Assembly: GCA_020051155.1 (NCBI GenBank)
Contig: JAGVJK010000031.1
Coordinates: forward strand, 1-42,781
Origin: Gammaproteobacteria bacterium
GTDB taxonomy: Bacteria; Pseudomonadota; Gammaproteobacteria; UBA1113
Length of the DNA: 42,781 nucleotides
Direction: 5' to 3'
Both the position numbers and the translations under genes were made by a program. This document shows positions 1-7,943 of the stretch, in pieces (the stretch's first letter is position 1; the number at the start of each line of letters is the position of its first letter). The notes under the pieces were generated by a model. That model did not search any database and had not been told where the DNA came from. It was given only the letters and a program-made list of their open reading frames with translations.

Positions 1-2
1 GT

Positions 3-95
3 GTAGTTTTGAATGATCTGCGATTCTATTTTTATTTGCTACCTGCGCCATTTATTCGCGGGTTATTAGCACTGTCTACACACCTCACTTTTTGA
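3..95 (+). CDS. possible C-terminal tail of a gene entering from the left edge
   Basis: One forward frame is open from the window edge to a TGA at 93-95 and encodes about 30 residues rich in Phe, Leu and Pro with an Arg-Gly pair. It could be the hydrophobic tail of a longer protein that starts outside the window, or chance. There is no homology handle in so short a piece. It would converge on the hydrolase gene at 109-957, leaving 13 bases between the two stop codons. Confidence 0.25.
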   Translation, partial: VVLNDLRFYFYLLPAPFIRGLLALSTHLTF

Positions 96-108
96 ATCTA
101 AGAAGGAT

Positions 109-957
109 TTAACATTCGATCTTGCTCAAGTGTGTGGCAAAAGCTCTGAAGGCTTCCTTAACAATAGTCATTTGTTCTAGCCATGGAAAATGCCCAGCAT
201 TTTGTATTTTATTCATAGCGATGTTTTTTCTTTGAAACCGTGTATCATTCTCAAAAAGAGAATATGGTGTAATAAAGTCGTGGCTAGCACCAAGGATTAA
301 AGTAGGAACCTTTTGGGGGATCCATTTTGCACTGAAATTTATTTCATGGACCTTCTTAATCCACCAAGCTGCCGCAAGATAGTTAATCGTCATTTGTTCA
401 AATAATTCTTTTCCCATGTCAAGAGTGTTCTCTGGAAAATAATAAGGGGCACAAGTTAACAAGAATGTTTTAAACGTTTCAGGATTTGGATTTTTCTCAA
501 ATTCAGCCATTGGTTCAGCGAGTAATGGCATATTATTTTCTTTAGCACATTTAGCAGCCTCTTCTAGCCATAGAGATGGAGCTGAATTTAAAATTACAAA
601 GCCTTTTAATAATTGTTCTAACTGCGTGAATAGTAGAGGGAACATACCGCTGAATGAATGACCGACATAAATAGGATTTGGGAATTTTTGAATAGATGAA
701 AGTAAGCAATCGCCCCAAGTATCAAAATCATAATCCGCATTGATTTGAGCTGTTATATTACTGCCATTTGCAGGCAAATCAATTAACCAGAAATTACCGG
801 GTACATCAAGCTCTTTAATCAAAGTTAAAAAATAACTTGAATCAACACCTGGTCCACCTGGCACGAAGAGCCAATTATATACGATACAACCCGAGTTAGT
901 TTTAACGAGTTGATACCGGACAGAGTTGTCATCATAAAAATAATTATTTGTTTCCAT
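109..957 (-). CDS. alpha/beta hydrolase, prolyl iminopeptidase-like
   Basis: A single-domain alpha/beta hydrolase of about 282 aa. An oxyanion-type segment PGGPGVDSS near the N-terminus recalls prolyl iminopeptidases. The nucleophile elbow is GHSFSG (Ser), the acid is probably the Asp of GASHDFITPY and the catalytic His lies in NAGHFPWLE, so the triad looks complete. I prefer the ATG at 957 because an AGGA lies 11 bases upstream. The frame stays open to 1008, where an upstream start would add 17 residues with no ribosome binding site. It has no signal peptide and is probably cytoplasmic. The substrate cannot be told. It stands alone beside a decayed insertion sequence, so acquisition by transfer is possible but unproven. 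Confidence 0.8.
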   Translation of the reverse strand: METNNYFYDDNSVRYQLVKTNSGCIVYNWLFVPGGPGVDSSYFLTLIKELDVPGNFWLIDLPANGSNITAQINADYDFDTWGDCLLSSIQKFPNPIYVGHSFSGMFPLLFTQLEQLLKGFVILNSAPSLWLEEAAKCAKENNMPLLAEPMAEFEKNPNPETFKTFLLTCAPYYFPENTLDMGKELFEQMTINYLAAAWWIKKVHEINFSAKWIPQKVPTLILGASHDFITPYSLFENDTRFQRKNIAMNKIQNAGHFPWLEQMTIVKEAFRAFATHLSKIEC

Positions 958-1040
958 ATTTGAAATAATCCTAATCATTGAGGAAAAATTTTTAATCGAT
1001 ACTAACAAAGGTTGCTACTAGGCGCAATCAATATTTCATA

Positions 1041-2030
1041 GTGGATGGTTCTTGTTTCTTTACTTGTTTAGAATGTTTTTTGGGTGCGACACACGCGGTA
1101 ACATTATCACGAGTTTATGCTTTAAGGAAGGCTGCCCGCGCACGTAATATTGATTATCGCCATGTCATCCATAGTTTAGTCAAAAAGCCACAGGCCTTTC
1201 GTTTTTTTGTATTGCGAGATGATTTATTGCCTACGGCACTCTACCGAGATATTTGGAGATACATAGAAAAAAATGTAAGAGGAAAAGCAGCATGCAAACT
1301 AATGGTTGGCCTACTTCATTTGGCGTCGACTCATGACTGTGAAACAGAATTAGGTGTTGTGGTTCAATCGCTGATTGAGCACGACAAACCACTGTCATTA
1401 TCAGCGCTTGAGGCAAATAGTCGCTTGCAAAATAAAATAGCTCGGCATATAAAAGAATCGAAACTGCCGGCGGGTAAATCACTAGCAACCTTCGATTTTA
1501 CTTGCACCCAATCCATCAATTATCAACAAATAGCTGCACTGGCTGAAAATCCAGATTGGGTACGGCAGGCCAATAACATCGTGATTTTTGGTCCCAGTGG
1601 TGTTGGTAAATCTCATCTTGCTGCGGCTATTGGTTATCGCATGATTGAGCATGGTTTCCGTTGTTGTTATACATCGAGTACATCGCTCGTTCAAAAATTA
1701 CAGCAGGCAAAATCTGTTTTTAAGCTTCCAGAGTTTTTAGCCAAACTAGCGAGGTTCCCTGTGCTTATTCTTGATGATATTGGTTATGTCAAAAAAGATG
1801 AGACTGAAACGAGTGTTTTGTTCGAGCTCATTGCTGATCGATATGAAAATGGTACCCTCATTATTACGGCTAACCAACCATTCTCAGAATGGGATAGCAT
1901 TTTTCCTGATAACATGATGGCGGTCGCTGCCGTCGATCGCTTGGTGCATCACGCGACAATCATTAATGTAAAGGAAGAAAGCTACAGAAAAAAAGGCCAA
2001 AAAATCAGCAAATTAAATGGGAGAGACTAG
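1041..2030 (+). pseudogene. IS21-family remnant: istA C-terminus fused in frame to istB
   Basis: Residues about 1-125 match the C-terminal part of an IS21 IstA transposase (VDYRHVIHSL-like DYRHVIHSLVKKPQAFRF, then RDDLLP and MVGLLHLA). Residues about 128-329 are an IstB helper ATPase lacking its N-terminal 50 or so residues: Walker A GPSGVGKS at 184-191 and Walker B LILDDIGY. In intact elements istA and istB are separate genes, so an internal deletion seems to have joined them in frame. The catalytic DDE part of IstA is missing, so the element cannot transpose by itself. The GTG start at 1041 has no convincing ribosome binding site. The element's right-end repeats follow at 2050-2092. I call this a pseudogene, though the reading frame is open. 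Confidence 0.8.
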
Positions 2031-2049
2031 AATGTTTGATACGAGCTAA

Positions 2050-2092
2050 ACCGGCAAAGATAATTGTCGCCGACCGGCAAAGATAATTGACG
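2050..2092 (+). repeat. two direct repeats at the right end of the IS21 remnant
   Basis: ACCGGCAAAGATAATTGTCG at 2050-2069 is repeated at 2073-2092 with one change (TG to GA near the end), a 23-bp period. IS21-family elements typically carry multiple short direct repeats just inside their ends that bind the transposase, so this marks the right end. No matching left end is visible in the window. Confidence 0.65.
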
Positions 2093-2096
2093 TCTG

Positions 2097-2124
2097 ACTT
2101 AAAGATGCGAATGCATCTTTAAGT
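2097..2124. repeat. 12-bp inverted repeat with 4-base loop
   Basis: ACTTAAAGATGC, loop GAAT, GCATCTTTAAGT forms a perfect hairpin directly after the IS remnant. It has no following T-run, so it is not a typical intrinsic terminator. It may be a protein binding site or part of the insertion sequence boundary. Confidence 0.5.
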
Positions 2125-2231
2125 GTTCTATCAAGATGGGGAGTATTTGGAGGCTTTACATAATCGCTATAGCAGTAAATTCCTCTGGTTTGATGAAATC
2201 TAGAGCTAGATAATTTCTAAAATCGATATAA

Positions 2232-2251
2232 ATTACCGCCATAAAGGTAAT
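2232..2251. promoter_or_regulatory. candidate HipB operator
   Basis: ATTACC, 8-base spacer, GGTAAT lies 95 bases before hipB. The architecture (short arms, 8-base spacer) is that of the TATCC-N8-GGATA operators bound by HipB in E. coli, although the arm sequence differs. HipB autoregulation is known for the family; binding here is inference. Confidence 0.4.
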
Positions 2252-2304
2252 ATTTCATGTTTTTTATTCAAAAAGATCGTGTAACACTATACTTCCTCTA
2301 TTTA

Positions 2305-2320
2305 TACTGCTATAACAGTA
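2305..2320. promoter_or_regulatory. near-perfect palindrome upstream of hipB
   Basis: TACTGCTATAACAGTA is a 16-bp palindrome with one mismatched pair, 25 bases before hipB. Its right half, CTATAACAGTAA, is repeated as CTATAGCAGTAA at 2167-2178. A possible -10 (TATACT, 2288-2293) lies just upstream. It could be a second autoregulatory site of the hip operon. Confidence 0.35.
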
Positions 2321-2345
2321 ACATAATCAGTTTCAGGTGCATTTT

Positions 2346-2573
2346 ATGACTTTTACGGATATTGCAAATAACGTACGTTACTGTCGCAAGCAGAGCGGCT
2401 TATCGCAGCAGGCCTTGGCTAAGCTAGCAGGCGTGGGAAAAACTGTAATTTTCGATATTGAAAAAGGTAAGGAAACGGTGCAGTTTAACACCTTGCTTAA
2501 AGTCTTCGATGTCTTGAATATACAAATCATACTTAAAACACCTTTTAATTCTAATGGAGAAAATCCATCATGA
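2346..2573 (+). CDS. hipB: HipB-type antitoxin / Xre-family repressor
   Basis: A 75-aa helix-turn-helix protein. The HTH covers about residues 14-55 (LSQQALAKLAGVGKTVIFDIEKG). In the family HipB dimers bind operators in their own promoter and help neutralise the kinase toxin. I chose the ATG at 2346 because an AGG lies 8 bases upstream; a GTG at 2337 would add three residues. The stop overlaps the next start (ATGA), so hipB, hipS and hipT are translationally coupled. Candidate operators lie at 2232-2251 and 2305-2320. The order HTH, small HipA N-domain, kinase is that of the tripartite HipBST systems rather than HipBA. Confidence 0.85.
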   Translation: MTFTDIANNVRYCRKQSGLSQQALAKLAGVGKTVIFDIEKGKETVQFNTLLKVFDVLNIQIILKTPFNSNGENPS

Positions 2574-2878
2574 GGCAAGCAAGAGTATTGGTTCATGGTG
2601 TTGAGGCGGGAATTTTAGAAGAGTTAGCCAAGGAACATTATCGTTTTACTTATCATGTGAATTATTCCGGTCCCCCCGTGTCGCTGACTATGCCTACCAA
2701 ACAACAGGCCTATGATTTCCATCAATTTCCTCCTTTTTTTGAAGGGCTATTACCTGAGGGAATCATGTTGGAAGCGTTATTGCGTTTACATAAATTAAAT
2801 CGAAATGATTATTTTGGACAATTATTAAAAGTGGGCCGTGATGTTGTTGGTGCAGTGACGGTTGAGGATATTATATGA
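2570..2878 (+). CDS. hipS: HipS-like protein (stand-alone HipA N-subdomain)
   Basis: 102 aa corresponding to the N-terminal subdomain of HipA (Couple_hipA type): a small beta-rich start, then the conserved FPPFFEGLLPEG and a C-terminal DYFGQLLKVGRDVVGAVTV. In HipBA this is part of the kinase. Here it is a separate gene, as in the HipBST system described in E. coli O127, where HipS rather than HipB is the main antitoxin of HipT. It starts at ATG 2570, overlapping the hipB stop, with GGAG upstream, and its TGA overlaps the hipT start. It is not a frameshifted hipA: the junctions are clean ATGA overlaps. Confidence 0.85.
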   Translation: MRQARVLVHGVEAGILEELAKEHYRFTYHVNYSGPPVSLTMPTKQQAYDFHQFPPFFEGLLPEGIMLEALLRLHKLNRNDYFGQLLKVGRDVVGAVTVEDII

Positions 2879-3816
2879 AACATTGTCCGATTACATACGA
2901 TGTCATCAGCGAACAAGAAGAATATTCGCAACGTGGTTTGCGACGGTTGGCGCCGAAGTTACATCATCTGCAGCCATTGAATCTTACCGCTGCAGAACAA
3001 CGTACACAAGCAGTTGCTCAAGCAGGAAAAATGTCTATACAGGGTGTGCAAACAAAATTAAGTGCGAAATTAAATATCAAAGAAGAGAAGTTTGATATTG
3101 TGGGTCAACAGGGTCGCTATATTTTAAAACCACAAAGTGAATATTATCCAGAGTTACCAGAGAACGAAGCAATCACAATGTCATTGGCTGAAACAGTCGG
3201 GATTGAAATACCGGTTCATGGATTAGTTTATTCGAAAGATAATAGTATGACCTATTTCATCAAGCGCTTTGATCGAATAGGGGCTCATAAAAAATTAGCG
3301 GTGGAAGATTTTTCACAATTATTAAAGTTGGACCGAGATTCAAAATACGATAGTTCTATGGAAAAAATCATTTCTGTAATATCGGAATATACCACTTTTC
3401 CAAAAATTGAATCTGTTAAGTTGTTCAAAAGAACTTTATTTAATTTTCTCGTCGGCAATGAAGATATGCACTTGAAAAATTTTTCTTTGATCACCAGTGG
3501 TCAGATAGTTTCTTTAACGCCGGCTTATGATTTACTCAATACCACCATTGCGCAGGAAAAGACAAGAGAAGAAATTGCATTACCACTCAATGGCAAAAAA
3601 AGTAATCTAAAGGAAAAAGATTTTGTTGATTACTTTGCGATAAAAAGATTGCAGTTAAATCAGACGATAGTTGAAGAGATATTAGACGAGTTCAAGCGCG
3701 CATTACCTACGTGGACTTTATTAATAAGCAATAGTTTTCTCTCAAAACCAATGCAAGAAAAATATCTGAAATTGCTAGCTTTAAGATGTCAGCAATTTGG
3801 TTGGGTTGTGAATTAA
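2875..3816 (+). CDS. hipT: HipT-like serine/threonine kinase toxin
   Basis: A 313-aa HipA-family kinase without the N-subdomain. The glycine-rich loop is MSIQGVQTKLSAKL, giving Ser54-Ile-Gln56 where E. coli O127 HipT has the Ser-Ile-Ser autophosphorylation motif. The catalytic region is GNEDMHLKN (Asp197, His199, Lys201, Asn202) and the metal-binding Asp is in LTPAYDLLN (Asp219). HipA kinases phosphorylate aminoacyl-tRNA synthetases (GltX for HipA, TrpS for E. coli HipT) and arrest translation; the target here is unknown. All catalytic residues are present, so it is probably active. Its TAA overlaps by 4 bases the stop of the opposing mevalonate decarboxylase gene. Confidence 0.88.
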   Translation: MKHCPITYDVISEQEEYSQRGLRRLAPKLHHLQPLNLTAAEQRTQAVAQAGKMSIQGVQTKLSAKLNIKEEKFDIVGQQGRYILKPQSEYYPELPENEAITMSLAETVGIEIPVHGLVYSKDNSMTYFIKRFDRIGAHKKLAVEDFSQLLKLDRDSKYDSSMEKIISVISEYTTFPKIESVKLFKRTLFNFLVGNEDMHLKNFSLITSGQIVSLTPAYDLLNTTIAQEKTREEIALPLNGKKSNLKEKDFVDYFAIKRLQLNQTIVEEILDEFKRALPTWTLLISNSFLSKPMQEKYLKLLALRCQQFGWVVN

Positions 3817-4808
3817 AACAACGTAACCACATCTAAGCCAGGAAAATGTTGACGAATGTTTTCTTCATCTTTGACTAAAAACAGCAGTTTTAAATTAGGC
3901 CCGGCATCCTGTGTGAAATACACGGGAATGCCTTGCTCGCGTAGTTGCCAGATACGTTGCATGTGTTCCAAGGTTTCTGGTTGCGAATAAACAACAGGGG
4001 GCCAAGCGGCCATCATTGTTGCGTGCATGGCGAGAGCATTGGATTCTACAATTTCACCAAAGGTAGTAAATTCTTTTTGTGCAAGGGCTTGTTGTAACGC
4101 TTGCAAATCTTGAGACACTTTATCGGGCCAAGCACGATAAAGTGCTGAAGTGTTTGTGGTGCGATTCATTCCTTCACGGGAACTAATCGCTTTGGGTTGG
4201 TCAGAAATCATGGTGAATCCTAAGCGTAATTCAGGCCATTGCTCTTTGAGTGCAATACCATGAGAATCCATACCATCCTCTGCAATACCCGATTGCCATA
4301 ATACAAAACCAGACCATAAAGAGCGACAAGCACTGCCACTGCCTAAGCGGGCAGCAATGGATAATGCAGTTAACGAACATTGCCACTGATGTAATCGATC
4401 TAACGCTAAGACTAACGCAGCAAAGCCGCTGGCCGAAGAAGCAAGTCCAGCGGCGATAGGAATATTGCTCGTTGTGTTAATACGATAATGACATCGTGTC
4501 ATTGGTCGAAACAAATCAAGATAATCTACAGCCTTTTTAAAAAAAGGATGTTGTGAACTTAATAACATGCCATTTAAATAAATTTCATCTTGCTTGTTAT
4601 CAAGAATGCTAATTTCCGTGGTGGCACCTTTGCCTGGGATCGTGACCGATAAGCTAGCTGTTTGCGGTAAGTTTAATGCAGCATCACGCTTGCCCCAATA
4701 TTTAATCAAAGCAATATTGCTAGGTGCAAATACAGAAACGGGTTGCGTTGGTAACGAAGTTTTTTTATCGTGTAATAAATATTGAATCACATCAGCTTTA
4801 TTTTTCAT
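3813..4808 (-). CDS. mvaD: diphosphomevalonate decarboxylase
   Basis: 331 aa of the GHMP kinase superfamily. It catalyses ATP-dependent decarboxylation of mevalonate 5-diphosphate to isopentenyl diphosphate, the last step of the mevalonate pathway. The diagnostic motif APSNIALIKYWGK is at 28-40, the phosphate loop AAGLASSASGFAA is at about 119-131, GSGSACRSLWSGFV is at 157-169 and the catalytic Asp is in DAGPN (Asp301). The start at 4808 has AAGGAG nine bases upstream and overlaps the end of the preceding gene by 11 bases; an upstream in-frame start at 4841 is less likely. It is the last gene of a four-gene operon. Confidence 0.93.
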   Translation of the reverse strand: MKNKADVIQYLLHDKKTSLPTQPVSVFAPSNIALIKYWGKRDAALNLPQTASLSVTIPGKGATTEISILDNKQDEIYLNGMLLSSQHPFFKKAVDYLDLFRPMTRCHYRINTTSNIPIAAGLASSASGFAALVLALDRLHQWQCSLTALSIAARLGSGSACRSLWSGFVLWQSGIAEDGMDSHGIALKEQWPELRLGFTMISDQPKAISSREGMNRTTNTSALYRAWPDKVSQDLQALQQALAQKEFTTFGEIVESNALAMHATMMAAWPPVVYSQPETLEHMQRIWQLREQGIPVYFTQDAGPNLKLLFLVKDEENIRQHFPGLDVVTLF

Positions 4809-5727
4809 GCAATAAGACTCCTTGCGCAGAGCATTGCACAAAAATTTGTTCTACGTTTAAATCATCTGTCACCTGTCCGAGACCGACAACGCAATCACCT
4901 AAACCGGAGCCTGAAATTTTCGCGCCTAAGATATGAGGTTGTTGTTTCATTTTATGAATGATCGTATCTAAGGTTTCATCACTAGTGCCTAAGGCAACTT
5001 GCACTTCGTGATGTAGCGTCATGATCTCTCCCACCATTGCCCAATCTTGGGTTTGTAAAGCATCCTTCGCACTTTCAACACAGAAGGTAATGAGATCATA
5101 CAAACATTCATAAAGCTGCGGTTCGTCTGCTTGTTTCTGTGCGATCTGCGCAATGACATCGGCAGTTTTTGTTTTATAACCGCTATAGTAAAGCGTGATA
5201 GCCGGTAATAAAGGTAATGATTCTACATGCCAAGGTTCTGGTTGATAACAGACAACGCCACCATACACGCTGGCAACCACATCTGTACCAGAGCCGACAC
5301 CTTGTTGTTCGCGAATGATTTGTCGTGCTCGCTGTGCTAATTCAGTGTGTGACAAAGGTTGTTGTAACCAAGCATGCAATGCTGCTAAGGTTGCGACGGT
5401 GACCGCTGCAGAAGAACCCAAACCAACGGTTGCTGGAAAATCAGAAACGATGTGTAATTCACATCCTGTTTTCAATGCACAGGAAGCAATAGCGGCTAAC
5501 ACAAAATGATGAGGCTCCGTAGGCACTAAATCAGATAATGCACCTTCATAGGATAGAAATGAATCAGAATGAATGAGCACGCGTTGATCTTGACGTGGCG
5601 TTACGGTCACAGTGATGCGTGAAGATACTGCGGTAGCAATTGCAGCCGAGCCATGTAACACAGCATGTTCGCCAAATAACATAAGCGATCCAGGAGCAGA
5701 TGCGCAATAAGACTTCGCGAGGCTCAT
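4798..5727 (-). CDS. GHMP kinase, probably phosphomevalonate kinase
   Basis: 309 aa. The N-terminus (SAPGSLMLFGEHAVLHG, 10-26) looks like mevalonate kinase and the phosphate loop is VGLGSSAA at 101-108. Two other motifs point to phosphomevalonate kinase: GSGTDVVASVYGG at 145-157 and GAKISGSGLGDCVVG near the C-terminus, close to the GAK-SGaG-GDCg signature of that family. The adjacent gene already fits mevalonate kinase, and the pathway otherwise lacks this step, so phosphorylation of 5-phosphomevalonate is the most economical role. Coxiella is known to have a similar pair usually annotated as two mevalonate kinases. The start overlaps the previous stop by 4 bases. Assignment between the two kinases is inference. 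Confidence 0.75.
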   Translation of the reverse strand: MSLAKSYCASAPGSLMLFGEHAVLHGSAAIATAVSSRITVTVTPRQDQRVLIHSDSFLSYEGALSDLVPTEPHHFVLAAIASCALKTGCELHIVSDFPATVGLGSSAAVTVATLAALHAWLQQPLSHTELAQRARQIIREQQGVGSGTDVVASVYGGVVCYQPEPWHVESLPLLPAITLYYSGYKTKTADVIAQIAQKQADEPQLYECLYDLITFCVESAKDALQTQDWAMVGEIMTLHHEVQVALGTSDETLDTIIHKMKQQPHILGAKISGSGLGDCVVGLGQVTDDLNVEQIFVQCSAQGVLLHEK

Positions 5728-6734
5728 GCAGCAGTCCTCAAGCCTTGCGTATCACAGGTGATTAACTCACTCTGATAACCATAGGATTGGCAAAGTGCAC
5801 TAGGATCTTTATCATCATTACTCAAAATCATGATAATACCGCCTGCATCACCTTGTGTTGCACCTGCACCACAAATTTTTGCAGAAAAGCCAGCAGCTTC
5901 TAAAGCAGTAATGAAATGTTGAATTTTTTCTGGTACCACGCCTAAGGAAACTAATAATTGATGATTGTGTTTAACAGCCGCCATTAAACGTTGCGAATCT
6001 TGCTCTAATAATCCTTGTCGAAATTGCTCGGTGACTTGCCCGAATAACGATAGCGTAGTGTCTTGCAAAGATTCTTTCACATGAGCCACACACTCACCGG
6101 TACTGCTTTGCGGTGTTCCCGTATTCACAATATAAATCGGACAGGCAGGCAATGGTAGTGGTTCAATATGATGATTTTGAAATTGCAAACAGCCACCGTG
6201 ATAACACACATGTAAATCTAAACCACTGGATTGGCCATGCTGCAAATTTTCTGCTTCCAAACCATAACGTAAATAAAGATCATCACTTAATTCAATTTGT
6301 AAATAATTGGCCATGGCATGGGTTGCCACTAAAATAGCAGCAGCAGAAGAACCCATGCCGCAACCCATGGGAATATCAGAGTGAGTTTTTAATTGCAAAC
6401 CATCCGTCAACTTATGATTGATTTTATCTAACAGATTAGTGATAGCAAACTGGGTTAACTCCATCGGCAATTTCAACACATCTTTAATGCTTCTTTGACC
6501 TTGTTGAAATGCACCATAATTATCTAGCAATTGATGCTTAATCGCTCTTAATGCTTTTAAAGTATGATCTTTGTGATATTTTAAATTAAATAATTCAAAA
6601 GAAATCAAAGAAGAGAGATGGCGCTCTACCGTTGCAAAAGCATAACGATTCACCGCCATGGCAATGGCAGGTTGACCATACACCACCGCATGTTCACCGG
6701 ATAAAATTAATTTTCCTGGTGCGACAGCTCTCAT
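5724..6734 (-). CDS. mvk: mevalonate kinase
   Basis: 336 aa GHMP kinase that would phosphorylate mevalonate to 5-phosphomevalonate. It has VAPGKLILSGEHAVVYG at 4-20, the phosphate loop PMGCGMGSSAA at 122-132, the catalytic-Asp motif GQSSGLD at 167-173 (family SGiD) and KICGAGATQGDAGG near the C-terminus, which corresponds to the GAGgGG motif. Length is normal for the family. It starts with ATG at 6734, overlapping the HMG-CoA reductase stop by 4 bases, and ends overlapping the next kinase, so it sits in a tightly coupled operon. Confidence 0.88.
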   Translation of the reverse strand: MRAVAPGKLILSGEHAVVYGQPAIAMAVNRYAFATVERHLSSLISFELFNLKYHKDHTLKALRAIKHQLLDNYGAFQQGQRSIKDVLKLPMELTQFAITNLLDKINHKLTDGLQLKTHSDIPMGCGMGSSAAAILVATHAMANYLQIELSDDLYLRYGLEAENLQHGQSSGLDLHVCYHGGCLQFQNHHIEPLPLPACPIYIVNTGTPQSSTGECVAHVKESLQDTTLSLFGQVTEQFRQGLLEQDSQRLMAAVKHNHQLLVSLGVVPEKIQHFITALEAAGFSAKICGAGATQGDAGGIIMILSNDDKDPSALCQSYGYQSELITCDTQGLRTAA

Positions 6735-7810
6735 ACCGTATCTAACTCAGCGGATGTCGATACTGTTGTTGCGATATCATGTCTGCGCTCAAATTCAATA
6801 TGTGCACGCATGAGCTCACCGGGATTGGTTTGCGCAGCCATCAGTGAAATTTCTCCACAGAGGATAGTGGCAGCAGCAATGGCTGCTAAGCGACGTGCGT
6901 TTTTCCCAGGTTCGCGTTGCTCACGACAGCCGAGTAACTCTAGATTGTGTTTCACAAACACTAAGTCTTTACCATTACCAACGGTGCCGATGATGAGATT
7001 GGGAACTGTCACCGAGAAGTAAAGATTCTCACCTCGAACTTCACAGTGCACAATACCCTGTGAACCTTCAACAATATTCGCTGCATCTTGCCCCGTTGCT
7101 AAATAAAACGCGAGGAGCATGTTCGCATAGTGGGAATTCGCCGTACGAATACCGCCAGCGAGATTGGTACCGATCAGATTTTTTTTGATGTTGAGATCAA
7201 CAATTTTTTCAGGCGTTGTTTTCAATAAAGATAAACAAATATCCCGTGGCACAAGGAGTTCACTCACCACATATTTGCCGCGACCTAAAATGCCATTGAC
7301 CGCCGTTGGCTTTTTGTCAGTGCAATAATTCGCAGAGACAGAAACATACTTTAGAAAAGAATAGCGCTTTAACAACCATTGCAAAATAGAATCAGCAGCC
7401 TGTGTTGTCATGTTATGACCGGAGGCATCACCGGTAGAAAACTCTAAACGAAGATAGAGTAAATTGCCTACCACCTGCGTGTGGAAATCAATCAGCGTGG
7501 TATAGCGACTTTGCTGATGAATGACTTCATTTAACGTTGCCATGTGTGAAGAGAATTGTTCGACAACCTGTCGGCATTCTAAGGCAGAGGGAGCTTCTAG
7601 CAACACAGAGCGAGTCATGCGCTCATCAATAATGGTTGAACGAATGCCACCGCACAAACGAGAAGCTTTAGCGCCACGATTCGTCGAGGGCCAGAGCGGA
7701 CTTTCATAAGTCGCCAAGGGCACCATCACTTCATCATTCATTTCATCCCCAATGATTTTCACAGGGCCAATGGTTTGCATCGGAACAGCAGCAAAGGCGT
7801 TGTTTTCCAT
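6731..7810 (-). CDS. hydroxymethylglutaryl-CoA reductase
   Basis: 359 aa catalytic domain without membrane segments. It reduces HMG-CoA to mevalonate and is the first gene of the mevalonate operon. Visible motifs are STNRGAKAS (42-50), FSTGDASGHNM (124-134), NYCTDKKP (161-168), NGILGRGK and IGTVGNGKDLVF (274-285). The four catalytic residues appear present: Glu36 (in PLATYES, equivalent to the MATTEG Glu), a Lys of DKK, Asp242 (TGQDAANIV) and His337 (GELMRAHIEF). The CTDKKP and GRGK motifs resemble class I (eukaryotic and some bacterial) enzymes more than the Pseudomonas class II type. The ATG at 7810 has GGAG seven bases upstream; an upstream TTG overlaps that site and is rejected. Confidence 0.92.
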   Translation of the reverse strand: MENNAFAAVPMQTIGPVKIIGDEMNDEVMVPLATYESPLWPSTNRGAKASRLCGGIRSTIIDERMTRSVLLEAPSALECRQVVEQFSSHMATLNEVIHQQSRYTTLIDFHTQVVGNLLYLRLEFSTGDASGHNMTTQAADSILQWLLKRYSFLKYVSVSANYCTDKKPTAVNGILGRGKYVVSELLVPRDICLSLLKTTPEKIVDLNIKKNLIGTNLAGGIRTANSHYANMLLAFYLATGQDAANIVEGSQGIVHCEVRGENLYFSVTVPNLIIGTVGNGKDLVFVKHNLELLGCREQREPGKNARRLAAIAAATILCGEISLMAAQTNPGELMRAHIEFERRHDIATTVSTSAELDTV

Positions 7811-7849
7811 GAAGAACTCCAAATTAATAGACTGTCAAAAAATGGGCAT

Positions 7850-7878
7850 ATTGTAGCATGGATATTTTGGGAGCGGAA
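7850..7878 (-). promoter_or_regulatory. possible promoter of the mevalonate operon
   Basis: On the minus strand TACAAT (7850-7855) could be a -10, with a poor -35 (TTCCGC, 7873-7878) 17 bases away. It is 40 bases from the HMG-CoA reductase start. Weak evidence. Confidence 0.25.
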
Positions 7879-7902
7879 AAGAAATCTTAAGGGAAAAACC
7901 GC

Positions 7903-7943
7903 TAGTATACTCCGGAAATGGCGGTATTTTCCGGAGTATACTA
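7903..7943. repeat. perfect 16-bp inverted repeat between HMG-CoA reductase and the DUF4143 ATPase
   Basis: TAGTATACTCCGGAAA (7903-7918) and TTTCCGGAGTATACTA (7928-7943) are perfect complements around a 9-base spacer. It lies upstream of the mevalonate operon and downstream of the ATPase gene. There is no T-run on either side, so it is more likely a protein binding site or a repeat-element remnant than a terminator. A second palindrome with TTTTCCG ends lies on the other side of the ATPase at 9350-9392. Confidence 0.65.

Noticed and set aside
2570..3816. hipA broken by a frameshift
   Set aside because: The two parts join by a clean ATGA overlap with a ribosome binding site for the first, and match the known split HipS and HipT genes.
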